Positions 28,091 to 47,788 of a DNA stretch of 64,000 nt are shown here, one piece after another. Position numbers and translations under genes: made by a program. Under the pieces are notes generated by a model, which searched no databases, was not told the DNA's origin, and saw only the letters and a list, made by a program, of their open reading frames with translations. Numbering within the stretch: position 1 is the first letter of the stretch; the number at the start of each line of letters is the position of its first letter. This DNA comes from Jeongeupia naejangsanensis (GTDB lineage Bacteria; Pseudomonadota; Gammaproteobacteria; Burkholderiales; Chitinibacteraceae), in the NCBI RefSeq assembly GCF_016865585.1, contig NZ_JAESND010000008.1:117436-181435 (forward strand). The letters run 5' to 3'.

Positions 28091-28411
28091 ATGCGCGTTC
28101 GCCTGCTGACGCTGCTGCTGTTCTGCCTTGCGCTGGCCGGTCGCGGCCTGCCGGTGGCGTATGCTGCGCCGGCAAAACCCGCTGTCTGCTCGGCGGCCGG
28201 AACGGTGCCGCCCGGCAACACGCCCGATTGCCATGACGCGCCGTGCTGCATGCCGGCGGCGCTGCCGTCAGTACTGCCGGTCCTGCCGCACGATCCGCTC
28301 CGCGCGGTCGAAGTCGCCGCGATCCCGTTGTCCGGCTGCGGCGCCGACGCACCGGCGTGCCGGGCGCGTGATCCGCCGGCCGTGCCGTCTTCCCGTACGG
28401 CCACCCACTGA
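28091..28411 (+). CDS. Small secreted Cys/His-rich protein, possible metal-binding partner of the PCu(A)C gene
   Basis: 106 aa from ATG 28091. An N-terminal signal peptide (VRLLTLLLFCLALAGRG and following, ending near AYA) makes it periplasmic or secreted. The mature part is Pro/Ala-rich, with PDCHDAPCCMPA, a compact Cys-His-Cys-Cys cluster followed by a Met that could ligate copper. It has no recognised domain. It lies 17 bases before the periplasmic copper chaperone gene, so the two are almost certainly co-transcribed. Copper handling is inferred from motif and neighbour only. Confidence 0.65.
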   Translation: MRVRLLTLLLFCLALAGRGLPVAYAAPAKPAVCSAAGTVPPGNTPDCHDAPCCMPAALPSVLPVLPHDPLRAVEVAAIPLSGCGADAPACRARDPPAVPSSRTATH

Positions 28412-28428
28412 TTCCACAGGATCCACCG

Positions 28429-28908
28429 ATGATTTCCCTTCGCACTTTCTGCAGCGGCCTCGTCCTCGCTGCGCTGTCGCTGACCGCCAACGCCCACGCC
28501 CACGAATACAAGGCCGGCGACCTGTTCATCCACCACCCGTGGACGCGCGCCACGCCGCCGGGCTCAAGCAATGCCGGCGTCTTCCTGCTGGTCAAGAACA
28601 ACGGCGATACGGCTGACCAGCTGATCGGCGTCGAGACCGCTGCGGCCGCGACTGCCGAGCTGCACCAGATGAAGCTCGACAACGGCGTGATGAAAATGAA
28701 TGCCGTGACTGCCGTCGACATCCCGGCCAAGGCCGATACCGAGCTCAAACCCGGCGGTTACCACGTGATGCTGTTCAAGCTGGCGGCACCGTTGAAAGAG
28801 GGCGACAAGTTTCCGCTGACGCTCAAGTTCAAGCGTGCCGGCAACGTCAAGGTCGACATCAAGGTCGAGGCGATGGGGGCCAAGGCAGAGACGATGCATC
28901 AACATTGA
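28429..28908 (+). CDS. PCu(A)C-family periplasmic copper chaperone
   Basis: 159 aa with a Sec signal (about residues 1-24, ending in AHA). The mature domain has the copper motif of the family: LHQMKLDNGVMKM with ligands His and Met, and GGYHVMLF with the partner His-x-Met, matching H(M)X10MX21HXM. These proteins carry Cu(I) to cytochrome oxidase (Cu-A) or between other periplasmic sites. A terminator follows. Together with the small Cys-rich gene just upstream it is a two-gene copper unit. Confidence 0.93.
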   Translation: MISLRTFCSGLVLAALSLTANAHAHEYKAGDLFIHHPWTRATPPGSSNAGVFLLVKNNGDTADQLIGVETAAAATAELHQMKLDNGVMKMNAVTAVDIPAKADTELKPGGYHVMLFKLAAPLKEGDKFPLTLKFKRAGNVKVDIKVEAMGAKAETMHQH

Positions 28909-28931
28909 CGCTGGCGCTCCAGGTTGGGCAG

Positions 28932-28956
28932 ACGGCCCGTGTATCGGGCCGTTTTG
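28932..28956 (+). terminator. Rho-independent terminator after the copper chaperone
   Basis: ACGGCCCG and CGGGCCGT pair around a five-base loop and are followed by TTTT. Confidence 0.85.
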
Positions 28957-29032
28957 CCGTCGGCTGCCGCGAGAAGCAGGGCGGTGACAGGCGTATCATC
29001 CGGGGTATTGCCACTGATTATCGGAACGCCGA

Positions 29033-29932
29033 ATGAACCCGACCGCCGTCAAGGACTACCTGCTCTCGCTGCAGCAGAACATCGTTGCCACGCTGGAGGC
29101 GTACGACGGCGGAACCTTCATTGCCGACCGCTGGGAGCGTCCGGCCGGTGGCGGCGGGGTCAGCCGGGTGATCGAGGAGTCGGCGCTGTTCGAGCGCGGC
29201 GGCGTGCTGTTTTCGCACGTGCTCGGCGACGCGATGCCGGCATCGGCGACCGCGCACCGGCCCGAACTTGCCGGCCGCGCGTGGGAGGCGATGGGCGTGT
29301 CGCTGGTGCTGCACCCGAAGAACCCGTACATCCCCACCGTCCACCTGAATGTGCGCTTTTTCCGGGCCTACGCCGATGGCGTCGACGACGTGTTCTGGTT
29401 CGGCGGCGGCATGGACCTGACGCCGTACTACGGCTTCGAAGAGGACGCGGTCCACTTCCACGCGACCTGCCGCGACGCGCTGGCGCCGTCCGGTGAGGCC
29501 TACTACCCGAAGTTCAAGGCCTGGTGCGACCGCTACTTCTTCCTCAAGCACCGCAACGAGGCGCGCGGCATCGGCGGCATCTTCTTCGACGACCTGACCG
29601 AGCTCGGCTTCGACGGCGGCTTCGCGATGATCCGCGCCGTCGGCGACGCCTTCCTGCCGGCGTACACGACCATCGTCGAGCGCCGGCGCGAACTGCCATG
29701 GGCCGAGCGCGAGCGCGACTGGCAGGCGTACCGGCGTGGCCGTTACGTCGAGTTCAACCTTGTCTGGGACCGCGGCACGCTGTTCGGCCTGCAGTCGGGC
29801 GGGCGCACCGAATCCATCCTCTGCTCGATGCCGCCATCGGCCAAATGGCGCTACGACTGGCAGCCGCCGCAGGGCTCGGAGGAGGAACGCCTGCTGACCG
29901 ATTTCCTGCCGATCCGCGACTGGCTGGCCTGA
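29033..29932 (+). CDS. hemF: Oxygen-dependent coproporphyrinogen III oxidase
   Basis: 299 aa, as in other HemF proteins. It decarboxylates two propionate side chains of coproporphyrinogen III with O2 to give protoporphyrinogen IX. The signature [17 protein letters not shown] is present, with the conserved His/Arg-rich core and the ending of the [14 protein letters not shown] segment. The ATG at 29033 lies in a promoter-sized gap after the copper chaperone terminator. The following permease starts one base after the stop, so a longer transcript is likely. The presence of the aerobic enzyme indicates aerobic growth. Confidence 0.96.
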   Translation: MNPTAVKDYLLSLQQNIVATLEAYDGGTFIADRWERPAGGGGVSRVIEESALFERGGVLFSHVLGDAMPASATAHRPELAGRAWEAMGVSLVLHPKNPYIPTVHLNVRFFRAYADGVDDVFWFGGGMDLTPYYGFEEDAVHFHATCRDALAPSGEAYYPKFKAWCDRYFFLKHRNEARGIGGIFFDDLTELGFDGGFAMIRAVGDAFLPAYTTIVERRRELPWAERERDWQAYRRGRYVEFNLVWDRGTLFGLQSGGRTESILCSMPPSAKWRYDWQPPQGSEEERLLTDFLPIRDWLA

Positions 29933-29933
29933 G

Positions 29934-31196
29934 ATGTCGCTGCTCAGCACCCGCCACCTGACCGCGTACTACGTGTCGTCGCTGGTCGGCTCCGGCATTC
30001 TGGTGATCCCGGCCATGGCAGCCGAGATTGCCGGGCCGGCGGCACTGATTGCCTGGCTGGCGCTGGTCGCGCTGTCCTACCCGGTGGCGCTGGTGTTCGC
30101 GCGCATTTCGGTCGCGTATCCGGACAGCAGCGGCATCGTCCGCTTCCTCGGCGTGTGCTTTCCGCCGGTGATGGCGCGGATCGCCGCCCTGCTGCTGCTC
30201 GGGACGATGATCCTCGGCAATCCGGTCGTCGGCCTCGCTGCGGCGCGCTACTTCTGCCACGCGCTCGGCATCACCAGTCCGTGGGGGCTGACGCTGACGG
30301 CGATCGCGGTGATGTGGGGCAATGTGGCGTTCAACCTCGGCGGCCTGCGTTTCGGCAGCCGGGCGCAGACGGCGATGCTCTCCTTGCTGGTCATCGTGCT
30401 GATCGGCGTGCTGGTACTGGCGCTGCCGGCAACCGATCCGGCCAATCTGGCGCCGTTTGCGCCGAACGGCCTGTGGGCGGTCGGGATTGCCGCGTCGGTG
30501 TGCTTCTTTTCCTTTCTGGGCTGGGAAAACGTCTCGACCGTGGCGACCCAGGTCCGGACACCGGAAACGACGTTCCCGCGTGCGATCCGGCTGGCGCTGG
30601 TTGCTGTCGGCGGGCTCTACCTCGGCATCGCCGTCGTCTACGCGCTGGTCGTGCCGGCCTCCGACATTGCCGGCCAGTATGCGGTGATCAGCGACCTGCT
30701 GGCGCGCAGTGTCGGCCCGCGGGCCGGGCTGGCCGCCGACCTGATCGGTGGTGTGCTGCTGTTCGTGACCAGCAATGTCTGGGTGCTCGCGGCCGGGCGG
30801 CTGATGTCGGCGACCGCGCGCGACGGCGGCCTGCCGGCCTGGCTGGCGCGTACCGAAGGGCGGGGCGAGACGCCGGTTCCGGCGTTGTGGCTGCTTGCCG
30901 GATTGTATGCGCTGGTACTGCTCGGATTGCGGCTTTCCGGGCAGAACGAGACGGCGATCATCCATCTGGCCGACCTCAATTTCCTGCTGGTTTACCTGTT
31001 CACATTCTGGGCGGCGTGGCGGCACTTCCCCGACGCGGCAACGCGACGCCGGGCGCTGGCGGCGCTGCTCGGTACGGCGGTATTCGTGCCGTTCTTCGTT
31101 TCCGGCGCGCGCTGGTCGGCGCTGGCGATCGCGCTGGTCGCCGGCTGGGCGTGGTGGCGGCAGTCGGTCGCGATCCGGGTCGGGAGCAAGGCATGA
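29934..31196 (+). CDS. APC-family amino acid permease/exporter (YjeH-like)
   Basis: 420 aa with about 12 hydrophobic helices. The first helix contains the unwound Gly-rich segment [11 protein letters not shown] characteristic of APC transporters, which binds the amino group of the substrate. Overall it resembles YjeH, a methionine and branched-chain amino-acid exporter, more than importers. Inner-membrane. It starts one base after the hemF stop and its stop overlaps the macrodomain gene by 4 bases; the three are co-transcribed although their functions have no evident link. Substrate is inferred only. Confidence 0.85.
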   Translation: MSLLSTRHLTAYYVSSLVGSGILVIPAMAAEIAGPAALIAWLALVALSYPVALVFARISVAYPDSSGIVRFLGVCFPPVMARIAALLLLGTMILGNPVVGLAAARYFCHALGITSPWGLTLTAIAVMWGNVAFNLGGLRFGSRAQTAMLSLLVIVLIGVLVLALPATDPANLAPFAPNGLWAVGIAASVCFFSFLGWENVSTVATQVRTPETTFPRAIRLALVAVGGLYLGIAVVYALVVPASDIAGQYAVISDLLARSVGPRAGLAADLIGGVLLFVTSNVWVLAAGRLMSATARDGGLPAWLARTEGRGETPVPALWLLAGLYALVLLGLRLSGQNETAIIHLADLNFLLVYLFTFWAAWRHFPDAATRRRALAALLGTAVFVPFFVSGARWSALAIALVAGWAWWRQSVAIRVGSKA

Positions 31197-31696
31197 GCCG
31201 CATCCTGATCACGCCGGGCGACATCACGACGATGGCGGTCGGCGCGATCGTCAACGCCACGAACGAACCGCTGCTCGGCGGCGGTGGCGTCGACGGCGCA
31301 ACCCATCGCGCCGCGGGCCCCGGACTGTTGGCCGAATGCCGCAGTTTGAAAGGCTGCCCGACCGGGCAGGCGCGCATCACCGGTGGCTATCTGCTGCCGG
31401 CACGGCACGTGATCCACACCGTCGGTCCGGTCTGGCGGGGAGGCGGCCATGGCGAGGCCGAACTGCTGGCCAGCTGCTATCGCGAATGCCTGAAACTGGC
31501 GGCCGAGAACGGTGTGGCGAGCATTGCGTTTCCGGCGATCAGCTGCGGCGTCTACGGTTATCCGCTGGCCGCGGCCGTCGATATTGCCGTCACCACCGTG
31601 CTGGCGGCGCCGTTCGGTGTCGCCGAAGTCCGCTTTGCTCCTTTCGATGACAGCGCGCTGAACGCTTACCGGGCAAGGCTTGGCGCTGACCGCTGA
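31193..31696 (+). CDS. Macrodomain protein (O-acetyl-ADP-ribose deacetylase/ADP-ribosylhydrolase)
   Basis: 167 aa, a single macrodomain. The ADP-ribose pocket is visible: [23 protein letters not shown] is the diphosphate and distal-ribose loop, and [14 protein letters not shown] the second phosphate loop. Proteins of this type hydrolyse O-acetyl-ADP-ribose or remove ADP-ribose from proteins. The start ATG at 31193 overlaps the permease stop. No partner ADP-ribosyltransferase or toxin is in the window, so it is not obviously part of a toxin-antitoxin module. Confidence 0.93.
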   Translation: MSRILITPGDITTMAVGAIVNATNEPLLGGGGVDGATHRAAGPGLLAECRSLKGCPTGQARITGGYLLPARHVIHTVGPVWRGGGHGEAELLASCYRECLKLAAENGVASIAFPAISCGVYGYPLAAAVDIAVTTVLAAPFGVAEVRFAPFDDSALNAYRARLGADR

Positions 31697-32014
31697 GCAC
31701 ATGTAGTCCCAAGGTACTGACCTACATTAAGTTTTTTGCGTTTCAAACAATGCAGCGCCGAATTTTTCTGGCACACTCGATCATCCGACCAAGCCAAATA
31801 GTACCGGTTTGTGGTTGGTGCAGCCCTTGCCCTCGGCGGAATGTGCGGATGTCGGCCTAATCCGATTCGCGCGCCGCGCCTGTCCACAAGACACGGCTTT
31901 GCAGACTGCCCGAACACCTCGAAAAAGCTGGCCTGTGGCCGGCTTTTTTTTCGCGATTTTTTTGCATTCATTTATTGCATCAGGCCAGCGTGCGCTGGAA
32001 AGGAAACGAGCGTG
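31697..32014 (+). other. Long leader / intergenic region upstream of the first gltB
   Basis: 318 bases without a credible gene. It holds a strong terminator-like hairpin at 31922-31951 and, between that and gltB, two direct TTGCAT copies spaced 13 bases apart (31962 and 31975). The region is more AT-rich than its surroundings. I see no riboswitch I can name. Confidence 0.7.
31922..31951 (+). terminator. Strong terminator-like hairpin 63 bases upstream of gltB
   Basis: AAAGCTGGCC, loop TGT, GGCCGGCTTT (10 pairs, one G-T) and then eight Ts. It could end the upstream hemF transcript or act as an attenuator in the gltB leader; sequence alone does not distinguish these. Confidence 0.8.
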
Positions 32015-38125
<6,111 letters not shown>

Positions 38126-38146
38126 GGTTCCCGGCCGGCATCCAGT

Positions 38147-38172
38147 AAAAAACCCGCTTCGGCGGGTTTTTT
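38147..38172 (+). terminator. Rho-independent terminator after gltD copy 1
   Basis: AAAAAACCCGC and GCGGGTTTTTT around a TTCG tetraloop, a very stable intrinsic terminator that works in both directions. Confidence 0.9.
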
Positions 38173-38194
38173 ATTTCGGCAGCTATATGCAGCC

Positions 38195-38236
38195 TGCAAA
38201 TTAAATTACGTAATTAGTAATTAATTTGCATTGCAA
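38195..38236. promoter_or_regulatory. AT-rich nested palindrome upstream of gltB copy 2
   Basis: TGCAAATTAA (38195-38204) and TTAATTTGCA (38221-38230) are a perfect 10-bp inverted repeat; inside it is the 10-base palindrome ATTACGTAAT (38205-38214), and overlapping its right arm is TTGCA-T-TGCAA (38226-38236). The block stands out as AT-rich in a GC-rich genome and sits about 70 bases upstream of the probable -35. Its symmetry suggests binding by a dimeric or multimeric regulator. Confidence 0.55.
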
Positions 38237-38299
38237 GGGAGAATTACCGAAAGAAATGCACAGAACTGCGCAGCAAATCGCGCCGTCTATTCGCTCAGG

Positions 38300-38329
38300 T
38301 TGTGGTTAACCCTAATCCCTGATTAAAAT
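38300..38329 (+). promoter_or_regulatory. Possible sigma-70 promoter of gltB copy 2
   Basis: TTGTGG, an 18-base spacer and TAAAAT (38324-38329), 46 bases before the ATG at 38376. Each hexamer has mismatches, but placement relative to the palindrome is sensible. Confidence 0.5.
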
Positions 38330-38375
38330 TGACGCCTTTTCGCTTGTGTTGTGCGGCTTACTCAAGGGTAGTGTC

Positions 38376-42824
<4,449 letters not shown>

Positions 42825-42865
42825 TAGAGCCGGGGCGGGCGGTGCCCGCCCGGCGATGCATGTGA

Positions 42866-44299
<1,434 letters not shown>

Positions 44300-44315
44300 C
44301 AGGCGTCGGTCGGAC

Positions 44316-44348
44316 AATCCCCGTCCCGTCAGGGCACGGGGATTTTTT
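44316..44348 (+). terminator. Rho-independent terminator after gltD copy 2
   Basis: AATCCCCGT and ACGGGGATT form a 9-bp stem around an 11-base loop, then a T-run. Confidence 0.85.
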
Positions 44349-44368
44349 ATGGGTGAAAGGAATGTCAT

Positions 44369-44812
44369 ATGGACGCAAGAGTCCGGCGGCTGGGGGACGA
44401 CGATGTGTCGTCGCTCGTCGGCGCGTTTATCGCCACCTTCAACGCCGCGCCCTGGCACGATGAGTGGCAGCAAGGGACCGCGCAGGCTTACCTGACCGGC
44501 CTGCGTGCGCATCCGGCCGGCTACGGTTGGGTGATCGAACGCGATGGCGTGCTGCTTGGCGCCGCGCTGGGCCATGTGCGGCGCTGGTGGGGCGGTGACG
44601 AACTTTTCGTCGACGAGTTCTTCATTCACGCCGATTGCCAGCGGCAGGGGTTGGGGCGGCAGCTGCTCGATGCGCTGGAGGACGATCTGCGCACTGCGGG
44701 CATCGGTGCGGTCACGCTGCTCACGGCCCGTTCGACGCCGGCCGAGGATTTCTATCTGGCGGGCGGCTATCACGGCAAGCCGGATTTGCGCTTCATGGCC
44801 AAGGCGCTCTGA
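44369..44812 (+). CDS. GNAT-family N-acetyltransferase
   Basis: 147 aa, a single GNAT domain. The acetyl-CoA pyrophosphate loop reads CQRQGLGRQLLDALE (R/Q-x-x-G-x-G/A), preceded by VDEFFIHAD, the family's beta4 edge. It transfers an acetyl group from acetyl-CoA to an unknown amine; substrate specificity is not readable. A ribosome-binding GAAAGGAA precedes the ATG. It is followed by a convergent TPR gene. Confidence 0.88.
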   Translation: MDARVRRLGDDDVSSLVGAFIATFNAAPWHDEWQQGTAQAYLTGLRAHPAGYGWVIERDGVLLGAALGHVRRWWGGDELFVDEFFIHADCQRQGLGRQLLDALEDDLRTAGIGAVTLLTARSTPAEDFYLAGGYHGKPDLRFMAKAL

Positions 44813-44839
44813 TCCGCAGAACGCGGCGCAGGGCCGCGT

Positions 44840-45859
44840 TCAGGCGTACTTGGCCAGCAGGTCGCGCAACTGGGTCAGGTCGGGGACTTCACCGCTGCCG
44901 ATCGAGGTGTCGAGTGCGTTGCGCAGCGCCGTCAGCCGTGGCTGCTGCGCTTCGACCAGTGCCGCATTGCCGTCCGCATCGGCGTAGCCGATCAGGTCGG
45001 CCAGCAGCCGTGCCTCGACGTGACGCATGCCGTCGACTTCGGCGATATGCAGCGCCCGCTGGATCATGCTGATCGCCAGATCGGGGCGGCCATGCCGGTG
45101 CCGCAGCCGGGCCAGCAGGCCCAGTACCTGGGTTTCGCACCAGTGCGACGGCGTGAACACCAGCAGCGACAGCGCCTCCTCGAGTTTCTGTTCGGCCGCG
45201 TCGTCGTCGTCCTGTTCGGTGTCGATTTCGGCCAGCCGCAGCAGCAGCTCGGCCTGGAAGTGCTCGAACTGCCGGTTGCGGCACAGCGTCAGCGCCTCGA
45301 CGAGGATCGCGCGCGCTTCGTCCTCCCGGCCCAGCACGTGAAGGTCCCAGCCGAGGCTGATCCGCACCTTGGCGATCAGGTGCACGTCGTCGCTGCTGGC
45401 GAGCTGGCGGTCGGCGGCCTGATGGAAGGTGACCGCCTGCTCGATCGCGCCGTAGGCGCTGCAGACCTGGCCGAGGCCGATCAGCGAGAGCGCCAGCGGA
45501 CGGACATGCCGCGGGTCGCTGCCGCAAAGCCGCGCGCATTGCGCCCAGTGCAGCAGGGCCAGCCGGTAGTCGCCACCGGTGTAGTTGTCGCGTCCCAGCC
45601 GTTCCTGCACCGCCGGCTCGAGGTGGCTGAGCCCGTACATCTGGCAGCAGGCCAGCGCTTCGGCGAGCAGGATGCTGCCTTCGTTGCGCTCGCCGAGCTG
45701 ATCCTCGATCAGCGACAGCAGGGTGGCGGCGCGCACCAGCGTTTCGACATCGTGCTCTTCGCGGGCGCGCGCCAGCAGCGGCCTGCACAGGCGCTTGGCC
45801 GTGGTCGGGTCGCTGAAGACGATCTGCTCGATGTCGTCGAGGGTCTGGAGGGCGGTCAC
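44840..45859 (-). CDS. TPR-repeat protein of unknown function
   Basis: 339 aa and largely alpha-helical; five or six tetratricopeptide-like repeats can be traced, for instance ALSLIGLGQVCSAYGAIEQA, AKVRISLGWDLHVLGREDEA, and LLRLAEIDTEQDDDDAAEQK. There is no signal peptide, transmembrane segment, DNA-binding domain or enzymatic motif. Similar TPR-only proteins often occur as the N-terminal half of signalling proteins with a GGDEF or LuxR output; here such an output domain is absent, and the stop is clear. It may act as a cytoplasmic scaffold or a co-regulator of the divergent neighbour genes. Unassigned. Confidence 0.75.
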   Translation of the reverse strand: MTALQTLDDIEQIVFSDPTTAKRLCRPLLARAREEHDVETLVRAATLLSLIEDQLGERNEGSILLAEALACCQMYGLSHLEPAVQERLGRDNYTGGDYRLALLHWAQCARLCGSDPRHVRPLALSLIGLGQVCSAYGAIEQAVTFHQAADRQLASSDDVHLIAKVRISLGWDLHVLGREDEARAILVEALTLCRNRQFEHFQAELLLRLAEIDTEQDDDDAAEQKLEEALSLLVFTPSHWCETQVLGLLARLRHRHGRPDLAISMIQRALHIAEVDGMRHVEARLLADLIGYADADGNAALVEAQQPRLTALRNALDTSIGSGEVPDLTQLRDLLAKYA

Positions 45860-45977
45860 CGGTGCTTCGGAAAGGAGGGCGATAACCGTATTCTACGGCT
45901 CGCCGGGCAATTCATCCTCCCTGAAGTAAGGGTGCCGACATCCGGCCGCCAGCGGGCGACCGGTCATCAACAGCCGT

Positions 45978-46415
45978 CTAGACGAGGGCGCAATCGCAGG
46001 CGTAGCTCTGCACTGCGGCGGCGCCATCGTCGAGGGCAAAGCCTTCGTCGCGCCAGCCGGCGATACCGCCGAGCATCAGCTTCACCGGCCGGCCGAGCCG
46101 GGCAAGTTGCAAGGCGGCCTTGTCCGCGCCGTTGCAGTGCGGGCCGGCGCAGTAGACGACGAACAGTGTCGCTGCCGGCCATGCCGCCATGCGTTCGGCG
46201 CTGATGTCGCGGTGCGGTAGGTTTACCGCGCCGCGGACATGCCCGGCGGCATGGGCCGTCGGCCCGCGCACGTCGAGCAGTACGAAGCCCGGCGCGCCCG
46301 ACTGCATCGCAGCATGCACGTCGGAACAGTCGGTTTCGAGCGCCAGTCTGGCCGAGAAGTGGGCGAGTGCAACCGCGCTGGTTGCGGCTGGGACAGCGGT
46401 CACGGCGTTGGACAT
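45978..46415 (-). CDS. Rhodanese-domain protein linked to FtrA
   Basis: 145 aa from ATG 46415, with GAGGA 8 bases upstream; longer in-frame starts (46430, 46490) are less likely. A single rhodanese domain: LLDVRGPTAHAAGHVRGAVNLPH carries the substrate-loop and the active-site loop is VVYCAGPHCNGADKAA with Cys as the persulfide carrier. It is cytoplasmic. It is divergent from the GlxA-type regulator, a pairing often seen between FtrA-family regulators and rhodaneses. It probably takes part in sulfur or redox chemistry controlled by that regulator; the natural sulfur donor is unknown. Confidence 0.9.
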   Translation of the reverse strand: MSNAVTAVPAATSAVALAHFSARLALETDCSDVHAAMQSGAPGFVLLDVRGPTAHAAGHVRGAVNLPHRDISAERMAAWPAATLFVVYCAGPHCNGADKAALQLARLGRPVKLMLGGIAGWRDEGFALDDGAAAVQSYACDCALV

Positions 46416-46481
46416 CGGGGTGTTCCTCATACGGGTTGGCAGAGCATTGTCGAGCCGGTACGGATTGCGCCATAGTGGCGG

Positions 46482-46492
46482 GATTGACAATC
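46482..46492. promoter_or_regulatory. Short dyad in the rhodanese/ftrA divergent region
   Basis: GATTG-A-CAATC, an 11-base perfect dyad 18 bases before the ftrA ATG and 67 bases upstream of the rhodanese start. A plausible operator for autoregulation, but short enough to be chance. Confidence 0.35.
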
Positions 46493-46509
46493 ATCGGCAG
46501 GATAACGCC

Positions 46510-47469
46510 ATGTCTTCGCGCCCCATTCGCGTCGTCGTGCTGGTTTACGACGGCCTGTGCACGTTCGAGTTCGGTTGCACCGTCGAGGTCTTCGGCTTGG
46601 TACGACCCGAGCTAACGGTGCCGTGGTATACGCTGACCATCGCCGGCATCGAAGCCGGGCCGTTGCGTGCCGCGGGCGGTATTACGGTCGGCGTCGATGC
46701 CGGTCTGGCGGCGGCCGACGAGGCCGATCTGATCATCCTGCCGGGCTGGCGGGGCGCCGAATCGCCACCGCCGGCAGCGCTGCTGGATGCGTTGCGCCGC
46801 GCGCATGCCCGTGGCGCCCGGGTTGCGACCATCTGTTCGGGCTCCTTCGTGCTGGCCGAGTCGGGCCTGCTCGACGGCCGTCGGGCCACGACGCACTGGC
46901 GCTACGCCGGGCTGCTGGCGAGCCGCTATCCGCAGATCGACGTCAAGCCGGACGTGCTTTATGTCGACGAAGGCCTGTTGCTGACGTCGGCCGGCTCGGC
47001 CGCCGGGCTGGACATGATGCTGCACATCGTCCGCAGCGATTACGGCGCCGATGTCGCCAACAGCGTGGCACGCCGGCTGGTGATCCCGCCGCACCGTGAC
47101 GGTGGCCAGCAGCAATACATCGACCGGCCGGTGCCGCGCTTCGACAACAACCGGCTGGCGCTGACGATGGACTGGATGCGCGCACGGGCCGTCGAGCCGC
47201 TGACGCTGGCGCAGATGGCCGACCACGCGGCGATGAGCCCGCGAACCTTCCTGCGCCAGTTCCGCGACGCGACCGGTGCCAGTCCGTATGACTGGCTGCT
47301 GCGCGAACGCATCGGCATTGCCCGCGGCCTGCTGGAGGCCGGCGATGTCGGCCTTGAAAGGCTGGCCGCCGCCAGCGGTTTCGGCTCGGTCGAAAGCCTG
47401 CGGGCGCATTTCCGACGGGTGGTTGGCGTCGCGCCGTCGGTCTACCGGCGCCGCTTCGCCGTGGCCTGA
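46510..47469 (+). CDS. ftrA: GlxA/FtrA-type AraC-family transcriptional regulator
   Basis: 319 aa. Residues about 8-180 form a DJ-1/PfpI-like domain, with the nucleophile-elbow Cys in ATICSGSFVLAESGLL; the last 100 residues are an AraC/XylS double helix-turn-helix: PLTLAQMADHAAMSPRTFLRQF and GLERLAAASGFGSVESLRAHF. This combination defines the GlxA/FtrA group. The ATG at 46510 is supported by AGGATAACGCC upstream. It is divergent from the rhodanese gene, which it likely regulates. Gene symbol is assigned by analogy with FtrA-rhodanese pairs in other proteobacteria. Confidence 0.87.
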   Translation: MSSRPIRVVVLVYDGLCTFEFGCTVEVFGLVRPELTVPWYTLTIAGIEAGPLRAAGGITVGVDAGLAAADEADLIILPGWRGAESPPPAALLDALRRAHARGARVATICSGSFVLAESGLLDGRRATTHWRYAGLLASRYPQIDVKPDVLYVDEGLLLTSAGSAAGLDMMLHIVRSDYGADVANSVARRLVIPPHRDGGQQQYIDRPVPRFDNNRLALTMDWMRARAVEPLTLAQMADHAAMSPRTFLRQFRDATGASPYDWLLRERIGIARGLLEAGDVGLERLAAASGFGSVESLRAHFRRVVGVAPSVYRRRFAVA

Positions 47470-47788
47470 TGCCGGCTGCGCTGCCGGGCCGTCCGCAAAC
47501 TTGATCCAGCGCAAGCAACCGCGAGGGACGTAGCGGAACTATTTGCGGTTACATGATGACGGGATGACGGTAAAAAAGGTTGTCGATCAGCAAGCATTGC
47601 CACAAGCAATGTCCGCTGCCGGCACCGGGGACGACCAACACCGCAACCCTGCACCCTTGATCAACACCCATCAAGCACGAGATCGACAGCAACGCTTCTG
47701 TACTCCAGCCCAGTGCCCGGCATTGCGCCGTGAACGATGCGGCGCGCTGTTATCCAACCGGATGGGCCAATCAACCTGGAGGCAAACC
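47470..47788 (+). other. Intergenic region upstream of the peptide transporter
   Basis: 319 bases without a credible gene. It has TTGATCCAGCGCAA at 47501-47514, similar to an FNR/ANR-type site but with a weak right half, and TTGAT-N8-ATCAA at 47657-47674, two perfect FNR half-sites with double the normal spacing. No terminator for ftrA is obvious. Confidence 0.5.

Noticed and set aside
31193..31696. Macrodomain gene as part of a DarTG-like toxin-antitoxin system.
   Set aside because: No DarT-type ADP-ribosyltransferase is adjacent; neighbours are a permease and glutamate synthase genes.
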